From: DATAFT01 sp035544635
GTDB taxonomy: Bacteria > Acidobacteriota > Thermoanaerobaculia > Multivoradales > Multivoraceae
Direction: 5' to 3'
DNA: 13,930 nt
NCBI GenBank assembly: GCA_035544635.1
Contig: DATKDQ010000335.1
Location: 1 to 13,930 of the forward strand
The position numbers and the translations under genes were made by a program. A model generated the notes under the pieces. It ran no database searches. It was not told the DNA's origin and worked only from the letters and a program-made list of their open reading frames with translations. Shown in pieces: positions 6,923 to 13,265 of this stretch (position 1 is the stretch's first letter; every line of letters starts with the position of its first letter).

Positions 6923-7825
6923 ATGAACGCCATACCCACCGGTGCTCCCGTCGCCGTCCCGCTCGCCTCGGTCCGCCCGCCCGCGAGCCTGCGCCCGCGG
7001 CTCGCGCCAGCGATCGCTGCCGCCCTACTGCTGCTCGCGCCGGGGTGGGCGAGGGCGAGCACCTCGATGATCTTCGAGCCGATCGGCTCCTACCTTCTCG
7101 AGCTCGACGGCAAAGTGGTGACCGAGGGTGTGCGCATGTTCCACTCCCCGGAAGCGGCCGCCGTGCTCGTGATCGCGCCGCAGCTTCCCCACCCCATCGC
7201 GATCGTGCCGCGCAACAAGACCGTCCAGAGGCTCAGCACCGGCGATCTCACGGACGCGCCGCGGGGAGCCCTGGCGTGGAGGTCCGAAGGCGAGAAGACG
7301 GTGCTCGCCACCTTCACGCTGGTCGACGACAAGCCGGTGTTCGAGCTCGGCGGTAAGAAGGTGCGACTCCTCGACAAGCCGCCGCTCTTGGGTCCGCGCA
7401 CCATCGAGGAGATCGTCGCCTACGATCCGTCGTACGCCTACAAGGCGGCGTCGGCCAAGCCGAGCATGGTCTACATGGACGTGCTCGAGTCCTGGCCCGA
7501 CGACGTGCTGGTCAGGATCTTCATCTCCACGCAGTGCCAGGTGTGCCGCGAGCTCCTGCCCGGAATCCTGAAGGTGATCGACGAGATCGACAACCCGAAG
7601 CTCAAGTTCGAGTTCCACGGCCTGCCGCTCAATGCGTCGAGCGACCCGGTGGGCCGCGAGCTCGGCATCAACGACTTCCCGACCGGGATCGTCTACAGTG
7701 GCGGCAAGGAAGTGGGTCGCGTCACGGGCCATAGCTGGCGTATCCCGCCGATGGCGATCCACAACGCGCTCAAGGGAATCACGGTCGATCCCAATCTCCT
7801 GAGGCAGCCACCGTCCGGGTCGTGA
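6923..7825 (+). CDS. Exported thioredoxin-fold protein with CQVC motif
   Basis: A 300-residue protein with a Sec-type signal: arginines at 18-26, hydrophobic core about 27-42, and probable cleavage after A43-R44-A45. Mature residues 46 to about 190 form a beta-rich segment I do not recognise. The C-terminal part is thioredoxin-like. STQCQVC carries the redox pair C205 and C208, and F252-P253-T254 supplies the cis-proline, followed by GIVYSGGKEVGRVTGH. It is probably a periplasmic disulfide reductase or isomerase, or a redox partner of unknown target. The CQVC dipeptide is neither the CGPC of thioredoxin nor the CPHC of DsbA. I chose the ATG at 6923 because it immediately precedes the signal peptide; the open frame upstream runs inside the carboxypeptidase gene. 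Its stop overlaps the following phosphodiesterase start (GTGA), so the two exported products are likely co-translated. Confidence 0.8.
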   Translation: MNAIPTGAPVAVPLASVRPPASLRPRLAPAIAAALLLLAPGWARASTSMIFEPIGSYLLELDGKVVTEGVRMFHSPEAAAVLVIAPQLPHPIAIVPRNKTVQRLSTGDLTDAPRGALAWRSEGEKTVLATFTLVDDKPVFELGGKKVRLLDKPPLLGPRTIEEIVAYDPSYAYKAASAKPSMVYMDVLESWPDDVLVRIFISTQCQVCRELLPGILKVIDEIDNPKLKFEFHGLPLNASSDPVGRELGINDFPTGIVYSGGKEVGRVTGHSWRIPPMAIHNALKGITVDPNLLRQPPSGS

Positions 7826-9081
7826 CATCCCGCCTCTCGGCGTGGCTGCTGCTGGGTTGGCTGGCGGCGTCTGCGCACCACGGCGCACCCGGGGCCGACG
7901 GCGCCGCCTCCCCGGCCGGCTCGGCGGCGGCCGGGTCTACTCCACTCGTACTGATCTCGATCGACGGCTTCCGCTGGGACTATCTCGATCGCCATCCGGC
8001 GCCGAACCTGCGCCGGCTCGCGCGCGAGGGGGTCGCGGCGCGCGGGCTCGTCCCGGTCTTCCCGTCGAAAACCTTCCCCAACCACTACACGATCGTCACC
8101 GGCCTCCATCCCGATCGCCACGGCGTCGTCGCCAACACCATGGCCGACGCCGTGCTCGGGCGCTTCTCCCTCGCCGACCGCGCGGCGGTGGAGGATGGGC
8201 GCTGGTGGGGCGGCGAACCGATCTGGGTGACCGCCGAGCGCCAGGGGCTCCGCGCCGCGACCTGCTTCTGGCCCGGCTCCGAGGCCGAGATCGGCGGCGT
8301 GCGTCCGACCTACTGGCTGCCCTACGACGGCCAGCTCGCCGGCGAGGAGCGGGTGCGCATCGTCCTCGGCTGGCTCGATCTCCCCGCCGATCGCCGGCCG
8401 TCATTCCTGACGCTCTACTGGAGCGACGTCGACGGCGCCGGGCACGACACCGGCACGCGGAGCCCGGAGACGGCCGCCGCGATCGCACGCGTCGATCGCT
8501 GGATCGGGCTCCTGCTCGAGGGGCTCGAGGAGCGCGGGCTCTTCGGGCGGGTGAACCTGCTCGTAGTCTCGGATCACGGCATGGCGGACACTCCCGGCGA
8601 GCAGACCCTGGTGCTCGAGGACTTCGTCGACCTCGCGGGCGTCGAGGTCACCGGCGAAACGCCAGCGATCTTCCTGCGACCGCCGCCGGAGCGCGTCGAG
8701 CCGATCCGCCGCGCCCTCGCAGCCGCCCACCCGGTGCTCACCGTATGGCGGCGCGAGAGCACCCCGCGGAGCTGGCGATACCGCGATCACCCGCGCATCC
8801 CGCCGCTCATCGTCGCCGTGGAGGAAGGCTGGAACCTGCGCGAGGCGAGAGGGGCCACCGGTCGGCCGCCGCCCCTGGGCATGCACGGCTATGACCCCCG
8901 CCTACGGTCGATGCACGGCATCCTCATCGGGCACGGCCCCGGTCTGGCGGTGAACGCGCGCGTGGGCCGGATCGAGAACCTCCATCTCTACGAGCTGATG
9001 TGCCACCTCCTCGGGATCGAGCCGGCGGAGAACGAGGGCCGGCTACGCGCCGTCCGCGGGTTGCTGGCAAAGGGACATTGA
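7822..9081 (+). CDS. Exported NPP-family phosphodiesterase/nucleotide pyrophosphatase
   Basis: A 419-residue member of the alkaline phosphatase superfamily, nucleotide pyrophosphatase/phosphodiesterase type. It hydrolyses phosphodiester or pyrophosphate bonds with two zinc ions, outside the cytoplasm. The N-terminus is a short signal peptide (residues 1-18, ending ASA) and an Ala/Gly linker. Metal and catalytic residues visible: D48 (ISIDGFRWDY), nucleophile T84 in SKTFPNHYTIVTGL, N105, D202 and H208 in SDVDGAGHDTG, D251 and H252 in SDHGM, and H365 in SMHGILIGHGP. All expected ligands are present, so it should be active. NPP members use nucleotides or phospholipids; sequence alone does not say which. 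The GTG start at 7822 overlaps the thioredoxin-fold gene's TGA. The stop overlaps the -35 of the imuAB promoter. Confidence 0.9.
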   Translation: MTSRLSAWLLLGWLAASAHHGAPGADGAASPAGSAAAGSTPLVLISIDGFRWDYLDRHPAPNLRRLAREGVAARGLVPVFPSKTFPNHYTIVTGLHPDRHGVVANTMADAVLGRFSLADRAAVEDGRWWGGEPIWVTAERQGLRAATCFWPGSEAEIGGVRPTYWLPYDGQLAGEERVRIVLGWLDLPADRRPSFLTLYWSDVDGAGHDTGTRSPETAAAIARVDRWIGLLLEGLEERGLFGRVNLLVVSDHGMADTPGEQTLVLEDFVDLAGVEVTGETPAIFLRPPPERVEPIRRALAAAHPVLTVWRRESTPRSWRYRDHPRIPPLIVAVEEGWNLREARGATGRPPPLGMHGYDPRLRSMHGILIGHGPGLAVNARVGRIENLHLYELMCHLLGIEPAENEGRLRAVRGLLAKGH

Positions 9082-9105
9082 CTTACGCCTCTTTTACGCC
9101 ATACT
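9078..9105 (+). promoter_or_regulatory. Sigma-70-type promoter of imuAB with a TTACGCC direct repeat in the spacer
   Basis: TTGACT (9078-9083, five of six to the -35 consensus) and CATACT (9100-9105, four of six) are separated by 16 bases. Within and at the edges of the spacer, TTACGCC occurs twice, at 9083-9089 and 9094-9100, a period of 11 bases or about one helical turn. The -35 overlaps the preceding gene's stop codon. A repressor on the repeats would block polymerase. imuA/imuB operons are LexA-controlled in many bacteria, so a lineage-specific SOS operator is a reasonable inference but unproven. Confidence 0.6.
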
Positions 9106-9148
9106 CTGATCCGTCCCGGCGGTCGTACTGCCCGGTCGCCGGACGTCG

Positions 9149-9841
9149 ATGTCCGCCGTTCCGCTCCACCAGCTCGCCCCTCTCGATCTCGGCCTCCAGA
9201 CCGCGCGCGACCTGCTCGAGCGCCGCACCCCCGACGACGCGCTGCCAATCACGCTCGCCGCGCTCGCTCGGCTCCTGCCCGCGGGCCTGCGCCGAGGGGA
9301 GCTCTACGAGCTGGTGGGCGATCGCTCGAGTGGGCGTTTCTCGGTGGTGCTCGCGCTCCTCGCCGCGGCCGGTAACGTCGGCGAGGCCACCGTACTGATC
9401 GATCTCGGCGACCACTTCGACCCGCAGGACGCGGTCCGCGCCGGCGTCGTGCTCGAGCGGCTGCTCTGGCTCCGTCCGGCGGACCCGAAGCAGGCGCTCG
9501 CCGCCGCCGAGACCGCGATCAGCGGCGGCTTCCCGCTCGTCGTCTGCGACCTCGGCACGCCGCCGGTGCCCGGCGGTCGCGGCGCCCAGAGCCACTGGCT
9601 GCGCCTCCACGCCGCGGCGCGCTCCCATCGCGCGGTGCTCCTGGTCTCGACGCCGTACCGCGCCTGCGGTGCCGCGGCCACCACGGTCCTCGAGGCGCGG
9701 GGCGGACGGGCGCGATGGCGCGGCGACGCTCCGCCCCACCGTTTGCTCCAGGGGATCGGCTCGCGCGTGGTGTTGAAGAAGACGCGCGGCCGTGTCCCCG
9801 AGTCCGCCGCCGAGCTGACGCTGCGCCGTGGTCGTCTGTGA
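9149..9841 (+). CDS. imuA: ImuA-like RecA-fold protein of the translesion mutagenesis module
   Basis: A 230-residue RecA/SulA-related protein that, in other bacteria, partners ImuB and the polymerase DnaE2 in error-prone lesion bypass. Visible: the leading segment LPAGLRRGELYELVG, a Walker A-like loop G57-D-R-S-S-G-R-F-S65, then VLIDLGDHFDPQDAVRAGV and LLWLRP, a stretch typical of ImuA, and a Walker B-like VVCDLG. The Walker A Lys is replaced by R63, so ATP hydrolysis may be weak or lost. The ATG at 9149 has only a weak GGA upstream. The TGA overlaps the GTG of imuB, and the Y-family-like partner next door is the strongest support for the call. The promoter at 9078 drives the pair. A generic RecA-like recombination protein is the alternative, but less likely. 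Confidence 0.78.
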   Translation: MSAVPLHQLAPLDLGLQTARDLLERRTPDDALPITLAALARLLPAGLRRGELYELVGDRSSGRFSVVLALLAAAGNVGEATVLIDLGDHFDPQDAVRAGVVLERLLWLRPADPKQALAAAETAISGGFPLVVCDLGTPPVPGGRGAQSHWLRLHAAARSHRAVLLVSTPYRACGAAATTVLEARGGRARWRGDAPPHRLLQGIGSRVVLKKTRGRVPESAAELTLRRGRL

Positions 9842-11472
9842 ACCGCATCGCCTGCGCCGCCTGCCCGCTCTTCCCGCTCGCCGCCCGGCTGCGCGCGGAG
9901 CCGGAGCTCGCCGGCGAGGCGCTCGCCATCGTCGAGGGCAACGGCCAGGCCGCTCGGGTCCTGGCCGCGACCCGGGCCGCTCGGCGCGCCGGTGTCCGTC
10001 CCGGCTCAACGCTCACGCAGGCGCGCGCGCTGGTACCGAAGCTGGTCGCGCGCGCCCGCGACATCGAGTGCGAGGCGACCGCGCAGGAGGTCCTGCTCGA
10101 GACCGCCGAGACCTTCTCGCCGCGGGTCGAGGACGGCGGCCCGGGAGTCGCCTATCTCGATCTCCACGGGCTCGACCGCCACTATCGCGGCAAGGAGCCG
10201 GCCCACGGAGGTATCGGGCGGGAGGAGCCCGAGCGCGAGCTCGGCAAGGCGCTGCTCCACGCCCTCGATCGCGAGCGCCTCCCGGTCCGCGTGGGGATCG
10301 CCTCCAACAAGCTCGCCGCGAGGACGGCCGCGAGCCTCTTCCCCACCCCCACCGTGGTGCCGGCAGGTCACGAGCCGGCCTTTCTCGCGCCGCTCCCACT
10401 CGAGCGGCTCTCGCCCTCCATCGAGATCGCCGAGACGCTCGAGCGGTGGGGGCTGCGCTCGATCGGCGAGCTCGCGCGCCTCCCCGCCGCCGAGGTGGCG
10501 AGCCGGCTGGGCGAGATCGGGCGCGAGCTCCACGCCAGCGCGCGCGGGCTCGACCTGCGGCCGCTGGTGCCGCGATCGGCCCCGCCAGACTTTCGCGAAG
10601 GCATGATGCTCGAGTGGCCGCTGGTCAACCTCGAGCCGTTCCTCTTCCTGGCGCGCGCCGCGCTCGACCGCCTGTGCCGCCGCCTCGAGACGCAGGGGCT
10701 CGGCTGCGCGCGGCTCGAGATGTCGCTGCGTCTGGAGCCCGACGGCGTCTACCAGCGCAGCCTCACGCTCCCGAGCCCGACACGGGACACCAAGACGCTC
10801 CTCACGCTGGTGCGCCTCGACCTCGAGCAGCACACTCCGGGAGCGCCGGTGGTCGGCTTCGCGCTCACCGCGCAGCCGGATCGGCCACGGGCCGCGCAGC
10901 TCTCGATCTTCGGTCCGGCGGCACTCTCGCCGGAGCGGCTCGCCACCACCCTGGCGCGCCTCTTCGCGCTGCTCGGCCCCGGCCGCGTGGGATCCCCCGC
11001 GCTGGCCGACGGGCATCGGCCCGAGCGCTTCGCCCTCGCCGACTTCCGCCCCCCGCCACCGCCCCGGGTGCGCGCGCAGCCCCCGCGCGCGCGGGGGCTT
11101 CTGGCCGTGCGCGTGCTGCGGCCCGCGGTCGAGATCGAGGTGAACACCCGTCCCGCCGCCGGTGGCTCCCCGGCGTTCCTGCGGCCGGTTCGACCCCCGG
11201 CGCTTCCGGCCGACCCGCGCGCCGTGGTCGCGGTTCCCAGCCGACAGCGCTCCGCCGCCGCCGCCGGATCACGTCCCGCTGCGGGGGCTTCCCCTCGGAT
11301 CGAAGGCGCCGTGCGCGTCGCCTCCGGACCCTGGGAGCTCGAGGAGGGCTGGTGGACCGAAGCGCCGGTGCGCCGCGAGTATTGGGACGTCGAGCTCGAC
11401 GGCGGCGGGCTCTACCGCATCTATCGCGACCGCGAGTCCGACCTCTGGCTCCTCGACGGCATCTACGACTGA
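9838..11472 (+). CDS. imuB: ImuB, inactive Y-family DNA polymerase homolog
   Basis: A 544-residue non-catalytic Y-family protein thought to bridge the beta clamp, ImuA and DnaE2 during mutagenic repair. The N-terminus reads ACAACPLFPLAAR where active enzymes have their first Asp motif. VEDGGPGVAYLDLHGLDR replaces the catalytic SIDE motif, so both catalytic carboxylate sites are gone, as in known ImuB. The little-finger region follows, and QLSIF (Q354-F358) is a good beta-clamp binding motif. Residues about 400-500 are Pro/Ala/Arg-rich and probably disordered. The last 45 residues (from SGPWELEEGWW to LLDGIYD) match the conserved ImuB C-terminal module. I chose the GTG at 9838 because it forms a GTGA overlap with imuA and begins directly at the conserved NRIACAAC; an upstream ATG at 9715 lies inside imuA. 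No dnaE2 follows. Confidence 0.9.
   Translation: MNRIACAACPLFPLAARLRAEPELAGEALAIVEGNGQAARVLAATRAARRAGVRPGSTLTQARALVPKLVARARDIECEATAQEVLLETAETFSPRVEDGGPGVAYLDLHGLDRHYRGKEPAHGGIGREEPERELGKALLHALDRERLPVRVGIASNKLAARTAASLFPTPTVVPAGHEPAFLAPLPLERLSPSIEIAETLERWGLRSIGELARLPAAEVASRLGEIGRELHASARGLDLRPLVPRSAPPDFREGMMLEWPLVNLEPFLFLARAALDRLCRRLETQGLGCARLEMSLRLEPDGVYQRSLTLPSPTRDTKTLLTLVRLDLEQHTPGAPVVGFALTAQPDRPRAAQLSIFGPAALSPERLATTLARLFALLGPGRVGSPALADGHRPERFALADFRPPPPPRVRAQPPRARGLLAVRVLRPAVEIEVNTRPAAGGSPAFLRPVRPPALPADPRAVVAVPSRQRSAAAAGSRPAAGASPRIEGAVRVASGPWELEEGWWTEAPVRREYWDVELDGGGLYRIYRDRESDLWLLDGIYD
11078..11099. repeat. Perfect 22-bp GC palindrome inside imuB
   Basis: The stretch reads AG, five C, alternating GC (8 bases), five G, CT, and is identical to its own reverse complement. 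It encodes part of the Pro/Arg-rich linker of ImuB. It may fold in mRNA or single-stranded DNA, but in a sequence this GC-rich it could be incidental. Confidence 0.8.
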
Positions 11473-11498
11473 GGGCGACCCCTCGACCACGGCGCACT

Positions 11499-11522
11499 CA
11501 CGGCACGGACGCTCGTGCCGTG
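11499..11522. terminator. Hairpin between convergent imuB and SDR genes, possible bidirectional terminator
   Basis: CACGGCACG (11499-11507) and CGTGCCGTG (11514-11522) form a perfect 9-bp stem with a 6-base loop. It sits 27 bases after the imuB stop and 75 bases beyond the SDR stop on the other strand. No T-run follows on either side, so it is not a classical intrinsic terminator. It may act as a stem-only terminator or 3'-end stabiliser for both transcripts. The rest of 11473-11596 shows nothing else. Confidence 0.5.
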
Positions 11523-11596
11523 TCTCCAGGACGCGTCTCGTCGTCCGCCGCGGGCCGCTCGAACCAGGGCGACCCAAGCCGAGGTGGTACGTCTCT

Positions 11597-12424
11597 CTAC
11601 TGGAACGCCCCACCGTCGCACACCAGGACCTGCCCGGTGACGTAGTCCGCCTCGGGCAGGCACAACAGATAGATCGCGCCGGCGCCCTCCTCGGCTGTGC
11701 CCGCGCGTCCCAGCGGGACTCGGGCCATCAGCGACTCGGCGACGCGGCGGTCGAAGCCGACCTTGAGCCGGCGGCCCTTGACCTCGATCGTCGCCGGGTC
11801 GCCCTGCCACCCCTGCGTGAGCCGGGTCTCGATGTAGCCGAAGGCGACGCAGTTGACGTTGACGTGGTAGCGGCCCCACGCCTTGGCCAGGCTCTTGGTG
11901 AGCCCGACCACACCCGCCTTCGCGGTCGCGTACGCGACCTGGGTGGGCTCGCCGCCGAGCCCGGAGAGCGAGGAGACGTTGACCACCTTGCGCCGGCGCA
12001 CCACGCCCTCCTCGGCCTCGCGCCGGCTCTGTGCGCGAAAGTAGTCGGCGGCCACGCGGAGGAGGCGAAACGGCGCCGTCAGGTGCACTTCGAGCATCGC
12101 CTCCCACTGCTCGTCGCTGGTGTTCTGGATCGTCGTGTTCCAGATGTAGCCGGCGTTGTTGACCAGGATGTCGAGGCCGCCCATGTCCTCGACGGCGCGG
12201 GCCACCGCGCGCGCGGCGAAATCGCCGGCGGTCACGTCGCCGGCGAGCGCCACCGCCGATCCGCCCGCCGCACCGATGTCGCCGACCACGCGCTCGAGCG
12301 GCTCGGCGTCGAGGTCGGTCGCGAGCACCGCGACGCCCTCCGAGGCGAGCTTGCGCGCCAGCGCGGCGCCGATCCCTCTGCCGGCGCCGGTCACCAGCGC
12401 CGTCCTGCTTTCGAGCGTTCCCAT
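11597..12424 (-). CDS. Short-chain dehydrogenase/reductase (SDR), probably NAD-dependent
   Basis: A 275-residue classical-type SDR that oxidises or reduces a hydroxyl/carbonyl group with a nicotinamide cofactor. Visible: the nucleotide-binding TGAGRGIG (residues 12-19), D37 at the end of strand 2 (favours NAD), D63-V64, NNAG (89-92), S152 in NVSS, and Y165/K169 in YATAK with the usual 13-residue Ser-Tyr spacing. The tetrad Asn is H114 here (EVHLTAPF). A charged loop at about residues 130-145 is longer than usual. The C-terminus ends in VTGQVLVCDGGAFQ, typical of the family. The ATG at 12424 gives a normal N-terminus. An ATG at 12433 is equally possible, because GGAG lies 3 bases before the latter and 12 before the former. 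It is divergent from the CMD-family gene. Substrate is unknown. Confidence 0.88.
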   Translation of the reverse strand: MGTLESRTALVTGAGRGIGAALARKLASEGVAVLATDLDAEPLERVVGDIGAAGGSAVALAGDVTAGDFAARAVARAVEDMGGLDILVNNAGYIWNTTIQNTSDEQWEAMLEVHLTAPFRLLRVAADYFRAQSRREAEEGVVRRRKVVNVSSLSGLGGEPTQVAYATAKAGVVGLTKSLAKAWGRYHVNVNCVAFGYIETRLTQGWQGDPATIEVKGRRLKVGFDRRVAESLMARVPLGRAGTAEEGAGAIYLLCLPEADYVTGQVLVCDGGAFQ

Positions 12425-12458
12425 GTCGATCATGCTCTCCGGCTCGATGGCGGCGGCG

Positions 12459-12464
12459 ATGGTA
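12459..12464 (-). promoter_or_regulatory. Weak -10 candidate for the minus-strand SDR gene
   Basis: TACCAT on the minus strand matches four of six -10 positions and would start transcription near 12452, about 20-30 bases before either SDR start codon. No convincing -35 is visible. Support is weak. Confidence 0.25.
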
Positions 12465-12571
12465 CCAAGCCGCCGCGCCGGACGGACGCCGCGGGCACCG
12501 CGCCCGACCGGCATCGCCGCCTTCTCGGTCGAGGCGGGTTCCGAGGTGCGCTCGGTTTCGCGCTCCCGCCA

Positions 12572-12577
12572 TATACT
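12572..12577 (+). promoter_or_regulatory. -10 candidate for the CMD-SDR gene pair
   Basis: TATACT matches the -10 consensus at five of six positions and stands out in GC-rich DNA. Transcription would start near 12584, about 40 bases before the ATG at 12624. No clear -35 lies at the right distance. It is divergent from the SDR gene at 12424, within a 199-base intergenic region. Confidence 0.4.
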
Positions 12578-12611
12578 TCTCGGCCCGGTCCGCCCCACGG
12601 TCGCAGCCGCC

Positions 12612-12618
12612 AGGAGGT
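12612..12618 (+). promoter_or_regulatory. Strong Shine-Dalgarno site of the CMD-family gene
   Basis: AGGAGGT, the full anti-16S match, ends five bases before the ATG at 12624. It fixes that start, even though the frame stays open further upstream, and is much stronger than the sites of most neighbours. Confidence 0.85.
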
Positions 12619-12623
12619 CGCCC

Positions 12624-13205
12624 ATGTCCGTCGCGCCCCGCATCCAACCTCTACCCGAGTCGCAGTGGGACCCCGAGATCACCGCGGTGTTCAGCCGAGA
12701 GAACAGGGCCGCTCCCGGCGACGGGCGGGTGCTCAACATCTTTCGCACCCTGGCGCACCATCCCAAGCTCCTCAAGCGCTGGACCGTGTTCGGCAACCAC
12801 GTGCTCTTCAAGTCGACGCTGCCGCCGCGCGAACGCGAGCTCGTCATCCTGCGCATCGGCTGGCTCTGCCGCTCGGAATACGAGTGGGGGCAGCACGTTC
12901 GGATCGGACGGGAGGCCGGTCTCACCGACGAGGAGATCCGGCGCATCCCGATCGGGCCCGACGCCAAGGACTGGAGCCCGTCGGACGCCGATCTGCTGCG
13001 CGCCGCCGACGAGCTCCACCACGACTCGCGGATCTCTGACGCCACCTGGGAACGTCTCGCCGCTCGATACGACCGCCAGCAGATGCTCGATCTGGTGTTC
13101 GCCGTCGGCCAGTACACCCTGGTGTCGATGGTGCTCAACAGCTGCGGGGTCGAGCTCGATCCCGGCGTCGAGGGATTCCCCGTGGGTGCGGCCGGCAGCC
13201 GCTGA
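12624..13205 (+). CDS. Carboxymuconolactone decarboxylase (AhpD-fold) family protein without the redox Cys pair
   Basis: A 193-residue all-helical AhpD-like protein. The key segment is LVILRIGWLCRSEYEWGQHVRIGREAGLTDEEI, with C82, E85, E87 and H91. Classical AhpD enzymes have a CxxC followed by His here. In this protein only one Cys is present and SEYEW precedes the His, as in a large uncharacterised branch of the family common in high-GC degraders. A peroxidase-type disulfide mechanism is therefore unlikely. A lactone- or acid-converting role, as in true carboxymuconolactone decarboxylase, is possible but unproven. The start is the ATG at 12624, fixed by a perfect Shine-Dalgarno site. The following SDR gene is 60 bases downstream on the same strand with no terminator between, so the two are probably co-transcribed, and another SDR is divergent upstream. 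Confidence 0.85.
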   Translation: MSVAPRIQPLPESQWDPEITAVFSRENRAAPGDGRVLNIFRTLAHHPKLLKRWTVFGNHVLFKSTLPPRERELVILRIGWLCRSEYEWGQHVRIGREAGLTDEEIRRIPIGPDAKDWSPSDADLLRAADELHHDSRISDATWERLAARYDRQQMLDLVFAVGQYTLVSMVLNSCGVELDPGVEGFPVGAAGSR

Positions 13206-13265
13206 CCCCAAGGCCTCGACCTAGGGGAGAGCCCGCGCCGCCGCGGTCCGGGGAGGGGTAACGGG

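Noticed and set aside
9119..9137. CGGTCG direct repeat after the imuAB promoter as a LexA box
   Set aside because: The two 6-mers are GC-rich, spaced 13 bases apart and downstream of the -10. They fit known LexA geometry less well than the TTACGCC repeat.
9828..11645. Plus-strand frame of about 600 codons overlapping imuB
   Set aside because: It is a frame-shifted copy of imuB with a Pro/Arg/Ala-rich product. The imuB frame carries the conserved ImuB motifs.
11162..13039. Plus-strand frame of about 625 codons spanning the end of imuB, the SDR gene and the CMD gene
   Set aside because: It crosses two convincing genes, one on each strand, and their intergenic regions. It is open only because stop codons are rare in GC-rich DNA.
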